The notes beneath the pieces were generated by a model. It was given only the letters and a program-made list of their open reading frames with translations. It was not told the origin of the DNA and did no database searches. DNA of 64,000 nucleotides from Lutimaribacter saemankumensis (GTDB lineage Bacteria > Pseudomonadota > Alphaproteobacteria > Rhodobacterales > Rhodobacteraceae): positions 248,001 to 312,000 of the forward strand of contig NZ_FNEB01000002.1 of the NCBI RefSeq assembly GCF_900100005.1. The letters are read 5' to 3'. The position numbers and the translations under genes were made by a program. Positions 1 to 7,835 of the stretch are shown here, piece after piece (positions within the stretch are counted from its first letter, which is position 1; the number at the start of each line of letters is the position of its first letter).

Positions 1-405
1 TCGCAGACGCTGGAACGCTATATCGAAAAGGGCAAGTCCTGGGTCGACAGCCTGCAGAACCAGGCCGCGACGCAGATGGTGCTGATCAACAAGCTGCAGA
101 CGGACACCAAGCAACGGGTCGTTCTGTATGACGCGCTGACCAAGTCGCTGAAAACCGCACAGCAGCAGGACGTGGCGCACCGCATCAACGAGATCGGCGT
201 CGAGACGGACAAGGAGGCGCAAAGCGCCATGGCCGCCATCGGCACCGCCACCAACCAGAAAATGGCCGACATGCTGGAGGCGCACGAGGGCCACATGGTA
301 TTCGCCCGCGAGGTGCTGGAAGCCAAGGCCAAGGCGGACGAACGCTTTGCCCGACGGTTCCAGCAGATCGTCGAAAAGCACGACAAGAACCTCTACGGGG
401 GCTGA
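1..405 (+). CDS. Uncharacterised coiled-coil protein, C-terminal fragment
   Basis: The frame is open from the first base to a TGA at 403-405, so only the last 134 residues are present and the true start lies outside the window. The visible part is rich in Gln, Lys, Ala and Glu, with long charged stretches and almost no Pro or Gly until the end (DKNLYGG), which suggests an extended helical or coiled-coil tail. No membrane segment is visible. It heads a series of closely packed genes that continue to 6277, so it probably works with the AAA+ ATPase at 2038. I do not recognise the family. A TelA-like toxic anion resistance protein was considered because of the helical character, but no diagnostic motif is in the fragment. 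Confidence 0.75.
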   Translation, partial: SQTLERYIEKGKSWVDSLQNQAATQMVLINKLQTDTKQRVVLYDALTKSLKTAQQQDVAHRINEIGVETDKEAQSAMAAIGTATNQKMADMLEAHEGHMVFAREVLEAKAKADERFARRFQQIVEKHDKNLYGG

Positions 406-451
406 GGATGGGCTTTGTGCTCAAGCGGGGCGTGGCAGGGGCGAGGCGCGC

Positions 452-652
452 ATGAGGCTGCTTTGGATGCTTTTCGTAGGGCTTTGTATCGCGGGCGTCG
501 TCGCGCTCAGCCTGGGTGACCTGGTGGGGCTGGATGCCTGGGCGTGGTTCGACCGCCTGGGCCTGGATGCGCTGCCCAAGGGGGTGTGGCTGATCCTGTT
601 CTGCGCTATCGGCGGGGCGGCCTACCTGATGGACAGGAAACGCGATGAGTGA
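452..652 (+). CDS. Small two-helix membrane protein
   Basis: A 66-residue protein starting MRLLWMLF. It has one hydrophobic segment at about residues 1-22 and a second at about 43-60 (WLILFCAIGGAAYLM), then a charged tail (DRKRDE), so it is probably a two-pass inner membrane protein. An upstream in-frame ATG at 347 was not chosen because it lies inside the preceding gene and would add a low-complexity Arg/Ser tail. The start at 452 has a purine-rich GGGGCGAGG just upstream. A 15-codon reading frame at 408-455 ends in an ATGA overlap with this start and may couple its translation. The gene overlaps the next by 8 bases. Function is unknown. Confidence 0.6.
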   Translation: MRLLWMLFVGLCIAGVVALSLGDLVGLDAWAWFDRLGLDALPKGVWLILFCAIGGAAYLMDRKRDE

Positions 653-1793
653 GACCGGGCAGAATACAGCCGCCCCGGAGCTGGCCCGCGATCACGCCGC
701 GCTGACGGATACCTTTGCCAGCCGCCGCTATTTCCGCAAGTTCGACGCGATCACGCGGCACCTGGCGCAGGTCGCGGGCGTGATGGAGGCCGAGGGCCGC
801 ATGAACGCGCGCGAGGTGGATATCCTGACGCGATACGTGACGGCGATCAGCTACACCTTCCGCGCATTGTCGATGAAATACCTGCTGGCGGGGCGCGACA
901 CCGGGCAGTTCTTCGGTTCGCTTCAGATCGACACCGTGGAATCGGGTTTTCCGGTGTTCAACGAATTGCTTGTAATGGCCAATGACGCGCAGCAGGCGCC
1001 TGGGCATCTGGCCGGAATGCGCGACACCGAAGCGCTGAAGACCGAGATGGTCCGGCGCATCGTCGGCGAACAGGAATTGCCGACCAAGCTGCAATTCGCG
1101 TTGTCCCAACGGCTTTATTACGAAGAGCTGGCCAAGGGGGCGCTGTTCTGGGCGCGCAACGATCCGCAGGCGTTGTGGCTGTCGGGCGAAGGGGACAGGC
1201 GGCGCTACCTGCTGCACTGGGCGGTCTATGACAGCCAGATCAACCTGCCCACCGTCTACCTGATGGAGGTCGAGGATACCGGCCGTACCGCCCTGCCGAA
1301 AGACGAACGCCGCTGGCCCGAAGTGCAGGCACAGTTGATGGGCCAATCCATGGGCGCGCTGAAGCTGGTGACGATCGCCACCGCCTTTGATTGCTATTTC
1401 AACGACCTGCACCCCAAACGGCTGCGGCGGTTTCATATCGGTCCGATGTATTCGCACGCCTATACCCGCCAGACCGGCCCGCTGCGCGAGGTGCTGGCCG
1501 AGGCAGGCAGCACCATCGGTCAGGATTGGGCGCTGGCCTGGACCGTCGAAGAGCTGGAAAGCGAACGGGTCGAAGAGGAAAAGGTCGGATGGTTCACCAC
1601 CGCCGAGCGCGAGGTCTTTGCGCTGGATCCGTTTTCGGGGCGCGGGGTGGATACCGGGGCCACGCGCACCGAACGGGCGATCATCCTGCCGGAACGGCCC
1701 TACCAGGTGTTGGCGGAAATGAACCCGGCGGGGTTCGCCAGCGTGCGCAAATTCGTTGTGGGACAGGCGGACCGGGTTTTGAGTTACCGATGA
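645..1793 (+). CDS. Uncharacterised 382-residue protein of the AAA+/DUF6638 operon
   Basis: A 382-residue soluble protein with no signal peptide or membrane segment. The N-terminal half is helical (for example RYFRKFDAITRHLAQVAGVM at about 27-46), and the C-terminal half is more mixed, with Trp- and Tyr-rich stretches. I find no nucleotide-binding loop, metal motif or other signature. Its ATG overlaps the end of the preceding gene by 8 bases, and its TGA overlaps the next start as ATGA at 1790-1793, so it is almost certainly co-translated with its neighbours. Lying two genes before the AAA+ ATPase, it could be a substrate, adaptor or structural partner of that machine. This is inference from position only. 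Confidence 0.7.
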   Translation: MSETGQNTAAPELARDHAALTDTFASRRYFRKFDAITRHLAQVAGVMEAEGRMNAREVDILTRYVTAISYTFRALSMKYLLAGRDTGQFFGSLQIDTVESGFPVFNELLVMANDAQQAPGHLAGMRDTEALKTEMVRRIVGEQELPTKLQFALSQRLYYEELAKGALFWARNDPQALWLSGEGDRRRYLLHWAVYDSQINLPTVYLMEVEDTGRTALPKDERRWPEVQAQLMGQSMGALKLVTIATAFDCYFNDLHPKRLRRFHIGPMYSHAYTRQTGPLREVLAEAGSTIGQDWALAWTVEELESERVEEEKVGWFTTAEREVFALDPFSGRGVDTGATRTERAIILPERPYQVLAEMNPAGFASVRKFVVGQADRVLSYR

Positions 1794-2041
1794 GCCACAA
1801 GAGCATATCATTGGCGGGCTTTGCCGCACATCTGCGCCGGGATCGGGCGCTTTTCCTGTCCGTGCTGGGCCTGTGGCTTGTGCTTTTACTATGGCAATTT
1901 CTGTTTCCCGAGAATGTCGCCCGGTCGCGGGCGCATGGGTTGCCGATCTTGCTGTGGCTGACCTGGCCGATCTTTCTGTCTCATGGGCTGATCACCTATC
2001 TGCGCAGCAACGGCACCACCAGGGAGGATAGCCGGCAATGA
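1790..2041 (+). CDS. Small membrane protein of the AAA+ operon
   Basis: An 83-residue protein with an amphipathic N-terminus and two hydrophobic helices, at about residues 25-43 (LFLSVLGLWLVLLLWQF) and 52-69 (LPILLWLTWPIFLSHGLI). It ends in a polar tail. The start is set by an ATGA overlap with the preceding stop, and the stop overlaps the ATPase start in the same way at 2038-2041. This arrangement points to fixed stoichiometry with the large neighbours. It may anchor the ATPase complex to the inner membrane. No known family recognised. Confidence 0.65.
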   Translation: MSHKSISLAGFAAHLRRDRALFLSVLGLWLVLLLWQFLFPENVARSRAHGLPILLWLTWPIFLSHGLITYLRSNGTTREDSRQ

Positions 2042-3975
2042 GCCTGACGAGTGACCAGATGGAACTGCGCGAAGAGGAAATCCGCGCCCATTACGACGCC
2101 GCCACAGCCATGCTCGAAGGGTTCGACCACACGCCGCGCATCGCCAAACCGCGCGAGGTGTCTGCCGCACCCGAACGGTCGCCCGGCATCAGCCGCACGC
2201 GGCGCTTTCGTTCGACCACGCCGGGGCTGGTGACGCGCTCGACCGCGCGGCCCGAAGGCGTGCAGCTTATCGCCCGGATCGAAGCCGCGGATGGCGACGA
2301 CCCTCTGGTTTCGCCGTTGCAGGCAACCGTCATTCACGCGCTGCGCCGGGCGCTGGCGATTTCTCTGGCGGTGGGCGAGGCGTTTTCCGGCATGACCGGA
2401 CTGGGCGCGCTGAAACGTGCGAACCTCGAAGGGTCGCTAGGCGCCGACCGGAAGACAGAATTCGGCGAACTGCTCGAGGCAGAGGCACTGGTCAGCCTGC
2501 ATGTCTTTGCCAACGCCACGGCCTTTCTTTTGGCCCCGCACCAGACGGAAGTGACGGTCGAGGTGGGCACACCCGAGGAAACGCTGACCGACAACGCGCA
2601 ACTTGCGCTGCATGGCTGCCTGTGGGAGCTGGATCAGGATATTGCCGCGCTGGGAACGGATGAGGCGCGCATGGTCGCCACCATTGCCGCCTTCGCCGAA
2701 CAGCTGATGGAAAAGGTCACGCTGCGTGCGCAGACCGCCGCGCGCGTCGGCCCGTTCACCGCCGCGAACTGGAAGGTCGAGGCAGACGACCTGTCGATCA
2801 ACGGTTTCACCCCGGCCCGCAAGGCGCGCGGCACCACCCTGACCATGCAGTTCAAGAAACCGCACGAGGTGGTGGGCAACCATATCGCCAAGTACCAGGC
2901 GCTGCGGCTGGCCAAGATGCTGATGGCCTATGACTTCGAGCGCCGCCTGAACCCTTTCGCGGAACTGGGCGGGTTCATCTTCACCTTCATGGGCGACGGC
3001 AAGCCGGGCACGGGCAAGACCACGCTGATCCAGATGATGGCAGGGCTTTTGTACGACTACTGCCAGAACGCGGGCTACCCGTTCCGGTATCAGAATTTCG
3101 GCATCGACAATATCGACAGCTACCAGGGCAAGTCGGGCCAGAACGCCAAGGCGTTTGTCCAGAATGTGCTGGACCCGTCGGTTATCGGGTTCGGCACGAT
3201 CGACGATATCGACCAGATCGCGGGCAAGCGCGGCGACCGGCAATCCAGCGCGGGCCAGCAGGAGGTGACGGCGGTGTTCATGGAGGCGTTCGCCGGGGCC
3301 AACACGGTCGTGCGCGGCAACTGCACCTTCGGCATGTTCTCGAACTATCCCGAAAACGTCGACGACGCGCTGCGCCAGCGCGCGGGCGCGCGGTTCCTGG
3401 TCGATGGCCCGCAGACGCGCGAGGACTACATCGACATCCTCGCGCTGCTGATGGGGAAAAGGCACGACATTCCGCTGGGCGATCACGAGCTCTACGCCGC
3501 GCAGGAGATCAAACGCGCCGTGGCCGCCAGTTTCGAAAGCCACAACCGCCCGCATGAGGACGGGCTGCTGCGGGTCTGGGACCGGGTCGAGGGGCGGATC
3601 GGCCCGCTGGACACCATCGCCAAGCTGGGCACCTACCTGAAGGCGATCCAGGAAGCGGACGAGCGGTTCACCGGGCGCGCGATCAAGAACATCACCGACG
3701 CGGTCAAGGTGCGCGCGATGGATTTCGAACTGCCCGACGAGTGGATGGAGAGCCCCGACCTGTTCCTGTTCAAATCCTATGACGAGAAATCCGCGATGAT
3801 CTCAGACCTGCGCCGCCCCATCACGGTCGACATGGTGGTCCAGGAGATCAACCGCTACGCCGACAGCGAATTCCGCTATGCCGACAAGTCCGACGAGGTG
3901 GCGATAGACGGCATGGTGCGCGACATGCGCCGGACAGAAGAGGCGAAGAAGCGGTATCTGGAGGGGCGGGAATGA
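2038..3975 (+). CDS. AAA+ family ATPase
   Basis: A 645-residue protein with a single clear ATPase core in its second half. The Walker A loop is GDGKPGTGKTT at residues 319-329, with Lys327. The Walker B-like stretch is VIGFGTIDDID at 382-392. Several arginines follow around residues 440-452 (ALRQRAGARFLVDGPQTR), suitable for an arginine finger. Residues 1-310 form a large non-ATPase region without membrane segments that may bind substrates or partners. The gene overlaps both neighbours and sits among membrane proteins, so it is probably the motor of a membrane-linked complex. The class within AAA+ (MoxR-like, remodeller or other) cannot be fixed from motifs alone. Confidence 0.8.
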   Translation: MSLTSDQMELREEEIRAHYDAATAMLEGFDHTPRIAKPREVSAAPERSPGISRTRRFRSTTPGLVTRSTARPEGVQLIARIEAADGDDPLVSPLQATVIHALRRALAISLAVGEAFSGMTGLGALKRANLEGSLGADRKTEFGELLEAEALVSLHVFANATAFLLAPHQTEVTVEVGTPEETLTDNAQLALHGCLWELDQDIAALGTDEARMVATIAAFAEQLMEKVTLRAQTAARVGPFTAANWKVEADDLSINGFTPARKARGTTLTMQFKKPHEVVGNHIAKYQALRLAKMLMAYDFERRLNPFAELGGFIFTFMGDGKPGTGKTTLIQMMAGLLYDYCQNAGYPFRYQNFGIDNIDSYQGKSGQNAKAFVQNVLDPSVIGFGTIDDIDQIAGKRGDRQSSAGQQEVTAVFMEAFAGANTVVRGNCTFGMFSNYPENVDDALRQRAGARFLVDGPQTREDYIDILALLMGKRHDIPLGDHELYAAQEIKRAVAASFESHNRPHEDGLLRVWDRVEGRIGPLDTIAKLGTYLKAIQEADERFTGRAIKNITDAVKVRAMDFELPDEWMESPDLFLFKSYDEKSAMISDLRRPITVDMVVQEINRYADSEFRYADKSDEVAIDGMVRDMRRTEEAKKRYLEGRE

Positions 3976-4014
3976 GTGCCGCGCACAGCACAGGGCGTCG
4001 AAGGAGATGACCAG

Positions 4015-5358
4015 ATGAAACGCCTCATCCAACGCGGCCTGATGTTCGGCAACCTGGTCCATATCGACAGCCCCGCGCTGGTGGATCGCTATAACCGCGC
4101 GCTGGAACACCTGACGGGCAGGCGCACGGCCCTGACCGATTTCCACGTCGATATCAGCGGCTATTCCCCCGAGGTGGGGGACGAGCTGGGCGATGATCTC
4201 TATCTCAACCAGGGGGGCTGCAACCGGCAGTTCATCCTGCTGACGACGCAGCAGAAAACCGCACCGCTGCTGGATGCGGCGTTTTCGATGTCGCGGGGCA
4301 TCCTGCGGCAGTTCATCGAAGAGAACGAGGCGCAGCTTTTCGCGCTGACCGCCAAGGACGCGGTGGCGGGCGAGCTGCTCAATACCGTCTACACGATCGA
4401 CCGGCCCGCCAAGCTGTTCGATATCCGCCGCATCAGGATCGAGGCCGACACCACCACGGGCACCGTGCGCGATGCCGAAAGGCTGGGCCAGATGGTAGAC
4501 CGGTTCATGGCCGAGGAAGACGCCTGGTTCGACGATGTGCTGATCGCGGACATGATCACCGTGGCCAAGCGCACCGGCGACGTGACGCGCAACCCCGTGC
4601 GGCTGAAACAGATGGAGTTCGTGCAGGACAATTACTGGACCTCGCATTTCGGCGGGCTGTACCTGTTCCGGGGGATGGAGCACCCGGCGGTCATCGCCAG
4701 CGGCGACAAATCCACCCTGGGCGAGATGCCGGTTGCCCATGTGTTCGACCTGCGCGACCGCAACCAGATCGCCCGGTTCCTGGAGTTGAACGCGCTGGTC
4801 GAGCCCATCGTGAAGGCGCGCGGCATAGATGCCGGCGCGATCCTGCGGCAGAAGATGGATTTCATCGTGGTCGATGCCGCGCAGGACGCCGGGATCGACC
4901 TGTCAGGGGCCACCAGGCGCGACATCCGCGCCTTGGCGCGCGATTACGCCCGCCGCCTGCCCGACGAATTTCACGCACTGCAGGACCTGGTGATCTGGGC
5001 CGAGGATGGCGGGCGCTGGCCGCGCATCACATCGGATCATCCGGCCTATTTCTACACGCTGCGCGCCAGCGACCATCCCGACCGCGATCTGGTGAACCAG
5101 CTTCTGGCGGAACTCAGCCCCAAAGATGTTCGACAGCTTTTCATCTGCCACAAGCAGTTGTTCTACCGGCTTTATGCCGGCTGGTCGGAGACCAAGAAAT
5201 CCTATGTCGCCGATTTCCTCGACCGGGAATATCAGGTAGACAAGGTCGGCGCGCGGGCGGCCCTGTTCGGGCACGAGGCGCCGATGGACCGCGCCTCGTC
5301 CTCGCGCGACGAGATGATTGCGCGGGTTGGCCCTTGGGGCGCGGTAAGGGGGCGCTGA
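4015..5358 (+). CDS. DUF6638 family protein
   Basis: A 447-residue soluble protein beginning MKRLIQRGLMFGNLV. I recognise the sequence as DUF6638, a family without assigned function known to me from Rhodobacteraceae next to this same type of ATPase. A start at ATG 4015 is preferred over a GTG at 3976, because AAGGAG at 4001-4006 stands 8 bases before it. The protein is acidic and helical, with no signal peptide, membrane helix or catalytic signature that I can identify. It follows the AAA+ gene directly and precedes two membrane protein genes. A role as cytoplasmic partner of the ATPase is inference. Confidence 0.75.
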   Translation: MKRLIQRGLMFGNLVHIDSPALVDRYNRALEHLTGRRTALTDFHVDISGYSPEVGDELGDDLYLNQGGCNRQFILLTTQQKTAPLLDAAFSMSRGILRQFIEENEAQLFALTAKDAVAGELLNTVYTIDRPAKLFDIRRIRIEADTTTGTVRDAERLGQMVDRFMAEEDAWFDDVLIADMITVAKRTGDVTRNPVRLKQMEFVQDNYWTSHFGGLYLFRGMEHPAVIASGDKSTLGEMPVAHVFDLRDRNQIARFLELNALVEPIVKARGIDAGAILRQKMDFIVVDAAQDAGIDLSGATRRDIRALARDYARRLPDEFHALQDLVIWAEDGGRWPRITSDHPAYFYTLRASDHPDRDLVNQLLAELSPKDVRQLFICHKQLFYRLYAGWSETKKSYVADFLDREYQVDKVGARAALFGHEAPMDRASSSRDEMIARVGPWGAVRGR

Positions 5359-5362
5359 TACG

Positions 5363-5629
5363 ATGCTGGCACTGGCACGGCTGCTGATCATAGGGTTCAT
5401 CGTTCTGACGGTGATCTACGTGTCGCTGTCGCTTTATTCGCGCAGCGTGCGGCGCGGCAAGCTGGCCCGAGAATGGGACGAGGAAATCCGAACCGGCGAC
5501 CGCGAGGCATTCATCGACGAGGGGTTAAAGGACTATGACCACTCGTTGCGCCGCAAACTGATCCTGGGCGTCTACATAGTGCCGATCACCATCGTCGCGA
5601 TCATCATCTACCTGACCAATTTTTACTGA
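5363..5629 (+). CDS. Small membrane protein, two transmembrane helices
   Basis: An 88-residue protein with a hydrophobic helix at about residues 4-26 and another at about 68-86 (LGVYIVPITIVAIIIYLTNFY). The acidic middle part (WDEEIRTGDREAFIDEGLKDY) is soluble. It starts four bases after the DUF6638 stop and ends 12 bases before the DUF1523 gene, so it belongs to the same transcript. Both ends in the membrane with a soluble acidic loop would suit a docking protein for cytoplasmic partners. Function unknown. Confidence 0.7.
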   Translation: MLALARLLIIGFIVLTVIYVSLSLYSRSVRRGKLAREWDEEIRTGDREAFIDEGLKDYDHSLRRKLILGVYIVPITIVAIIIYLTNFY

Positions 5630-5641
5630 AGGGGCCACAGC

Positions 5642-6277
5642 ATGGTTTATGTCAAATGGGTGTTCTGGATCACCTTCTGGACGTTGGTGGTGGCGTTCTT
5701 TCACTACACGCTGCCCCAGCACGACGTGGCGCGCATCGCCGACACCTATGAAAAGCGCATAGATTTCGGCGAGAACTCGATCTTCTGGTCGAACCAGGGC
5801 ACCGGCGACGCCGAGAACACGGCCAATCGCGACGTGTTCTTCATCCAGGCGTTCCGCACCAACAACCGGCCCATGATCTACCGCAACGAGGATACCGGCT
5901 GGGGTTGGCCGCCCTATTTCAAGTTCGACACCGCGAACCTGCAGGCCGAGGCCAACAACCTCCGTTCGACCGCGAACGACCCGCAATGGGTGGTGATCAA
6001 GCATTACGGCTGGCGCAACGAATTCCTGTCGATCTATCCCAACGCAATCAGCGTGCGCCCCGTCGACGGGCCGGACGTGCGGATCATCCCGTGGCTCAAC
6101 ATCATCATCCTGCTGTTCGTCGCGGCCGTGTTCTGGGCGATCTGGGTGCGCTGGCGGCGATTCCGCGCGGCGCGCATCGACCCGGTTCTCGAAGACATCG
6201 AAGAAGGGTTCGACGCAGCAGGCGAAAGCCTGTCGGACACGCGCGGCCGTATCCGCCGCTGGCTGTCGCGCAAATAA
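5642..6277 (+). CDS. DUF1523 family membrane protein
   Basis: A 211-residue protein with an N-terminal helix at about residues 5-22 (KWVFWITFWTLVVAFFHY), a roughly 120-residue soluble domain rich in aromatic residues, and a second helix at about 145-163 (IPWLNIIILLFVAAVFWAIW). A basic cytoplasmic tail follows. The layout predicts a periplasmic domain between two membrane helices. I recognise the DUF1523 family, including the HYTLPQHDVARI and YRNEDTGWGWPPYFKFDT stretches. Family function is unknown to me. It is the last gene of the operon that starts left of the window, and is followed by a strong hairpin at 6302. Confidence 0.8.
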   Translation: MVYVKWVFWITFWTLVVAFFHYTLPQHDVARIADTYEKRIDFGENSIFWSNQGTGDAENTANRDVFFIQAFRTNNRPMIYRNEDTGWGWPPYFKFDTANLQAEANNLRSTANDPQWVVIKHYGWRNEFLSIYPNAISVRPVDGPDVRIIPWLNIIILLFVAAVFWAIWVRWRRFRAARIDPVLEDIEEGFDAAGESLSDTRGRIRRWLSRK

Positions 6278-6294
6278 GGCGGACCGCAGGGCAA

Positions 6295-6328
6295 CAAAAA
6301 ACGCCCCGGTGCAGAAAGCACCGGGGCG
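6295..6328 (-). terminator. Intrinsic terminator after hsp20 (minus strand)
   Basis: CGCCCCGGTGC at 6302-6312 pairs perfectly with GCACCGGGGCG at 6318-6328 around an AGAAA loop. On the minus strand the stem is followed by a run of T (the A-run at 6296-6301), so it is a classical terminator for the Hsp20 gene that ends at 6359. The same stem could slow transcription arriving from the DUF1523 operon on the plus strand, but there is no T-run on that side. Confidence 0.8.
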
Positions 6329-6358
6329 CGGAATCATCCGATTTGGGACGCTGGATGA

Positions 6359-6832
6359 TCAGTTCACGGTTTCGGCGTCCACCACATCCTTTTCGCGCGC
6401 CGCGCTGTCGGCGCTGGCAATCGCGATGCGGCGGGGTTTCAGAGCTTCGGGGATTTCCCGCTCAAGCTCGATATGAAGCATGCCATCGGCATGGCTGGCG
6501 CCCGTCACGCGGACATGGTCGGCCAGGTGGAACCGGCGTTCGAAGGCGCGGGTCGCGATGCCGCGATGCAGGTACGTACGGCTAGCATCGTCCTCGGCCT
6601 TGCGGGCGGTGACGATCAGCGCGTTTTCCTTGACCTCGACGCCCAGATCGTCGGCGGCAAAGCCGGCCACGGCGATCGAAATGCGATAGGCGTTTTCGTC
6701 GGTCTTTTCTATGTTGTAAGGCGGGTAGCTGGGCTGGCTCACGTCATTGGCAAAAACGCGGTCCATCATGTCGGCGATCTGGTCGAACCCGACGGTTGCA
6801 CGGTACAGCGGTGCAAGATCAAAGCTTCTCAT
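6359..6832 (-). CDS. Hsp20 family small heat-shock protein
   Basis: A 157-residue small heat-shock protein of the IbpA type. It holds unfolding proteins in soluble oligomers for later refolding by DnaK/ClpB. The N-terminus MRSFDLAPLYRATVGFDQI and the PSYPPYNIEKTDENAYRI entry into the alpha-crystallin domain are typical. The domain spans about residues 35-130 and includes the GVEVKENALIVTARK strand pair. AAGGAGGAT precedes the ATG with good spacing. The gene stands alone between convergent and unlinked neighbours and has its own terminator at 6295. I looked in the leader for a ROSE-type RNA thermometer and did not find a convincing one. Confidence 0.9.
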   Translation of the reverse strand: MRSFDLAPLYRATVGFDQIADMMDRVFANDVSQPSYPPYNIEKTDENAYRISIAVAGFAADDLGVEVKENALIVTARKAEDDASRTYLHRGIATRAFERRFHLADHVRVTGASHADGMLHIELEREIPEALKPRRIAIASADSAAREKDVVDAETVN

Positions 6833-6980
6833 AGGGTTATCCTCCTTCTGAGCGATACCTGTGTGGTGTGGCCTTCCCGAAGGGACAGGCGCGGCTATGT
6901 CGGACCCCGTTGCGGCGATCCGACAGGATGGATGTGGGTAGGAAACGGCGCGGTTTCAAGCCCTGCGCGGGCTGCCGCGA

Positions 6981-7835
6981 TCAGCCGCCCGGGCGTACGA
7001 ACTTGGCGCCGCCACCGCCACTGTTTCCAAGCCGCTTCACACCGACCGAAACGCGCCGCGCGCCTTCGCTGGCGGTGCCGGTCAGGCTGCGGCTTGGCAG
7101 GCTGCGCAATTGCCGCTTGAGGTCGGCGACGACCGGGCCAAGCTCCATCCCGTAGGAGACCTTTTCCTTCTGGTCGAGCACACCCGCCGACACGAGCGAC
7201 AGGATGCGCGCGCGGTTGCCATCCTTCATGAAGACAGGCGCGCCGGACGACCCGTAGGTGACATCGCAATTGAACGCCATCAGCCCGTCCCCCCGGCCCA
7301 GCAAGGCGCAGGCGCGTTGCCACGACGGCGCCTCGGACCGGCCCTGGCCGTAGGACACGACGCTGACCTGCCCATCCGACGCATTTCCGGTGTAGATCGC
7401 GAAAGGCGCCGCCGTCATCGCCGGGATCGTGCGGGACAGCTGAAGAAGTGCGGCGTCGTGGCGGATATTATTGGGTGACGTGCCCGTGGTCGGGTCATAA
7501 TTGTCATGCGCGACGGCCCGCAGCACGCCCGATTCAGCGACCGAACGGCCATCGCGAAACCCGGCGCGGAAGGTGATGGTCCCTGCATCGCGCATCTTTC
7601 CGGTTCTGCGGTCATAGACGCAATGCGCGGCCGTCAGCACGAGGTCGGGCGCGATCAGCACGCCGGTGCACATGGCGCTGCCCATGTCGACACGGCCCAC
7701 TGCCTCCCATCCCAGAAGATCGCCACGCCGCGTCAGCCTGTCCAGACCGGTCGATTCCGCGCGCGACTGGGCCTGCGCCCAGCCAGCCGCCAACATCAGC
7801 ATCAGCGACAGGACAATGCGCGGCCGGAGCGTCAT
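6981..7835 (-). CDS. Secreted trypsin-like serine protease (second of tandem pair)
   Basis: A 284-residue S1-family protease with an N-terminal signal peptide (MTLRPRIVLSLMLMLAAGWAQAQ). The likely catalytic triad is His71 in LTAAHC, Asp127 in RHDAALLQL and Ser197 in YGSSGAP. The Ser motif differs from the usual GDSGGP but keeps the nucleophile. It should act in the periplasm or outside the cell; the substrate is unknown. The ATG overlaps the stop of the homologous upstream gene (ATGA at 7832-7835), so the two are co-translated. The tail VRPGG resembles the AKFVKP tail of the neighbour, further marking them as paralogues. Confidence 0.85.
   Translation of the reverse strand: MTLRPRIVLSLMLMLAAGWAQAQSRAESTGLDRLTRRGDLLGWEAVGRVDMGSAMCTGVLIAPDLVLTAAHCVYDRRTGKMRDAGTITFRAGFRDGRSVAESGVLRAVAHDNYDPTTGTSPNNIRHDAALLQLSRTIPAMTAAPFAIYTGNASDGQVSVVSYGQGRSEAPSWQRACALLGRGDGLMAFNCDVTYGSSGAPVFMKDGNRARILSLVSAGVLDQKEKVSYGMELGPVVADLKRQLRSLPSRSLTGTASEGARRVSVGVKRLGNSGGGGAKFVRPGG

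Noticed and set aside
1-405. TelA-type toxic anion resistance protein
   Set aside because: The helical fragment is compatible, but no diagnostic motif is inside the window.
6833-6980. ROSE-type RNA thermometer before hsp20
   Set aside because: The ribosome site AAGGAGGA is visible but no convincing U-rich anti-Shine-Dalgarno stem pairs with it; only a 4-base CCTT/AAGG pair is seen.
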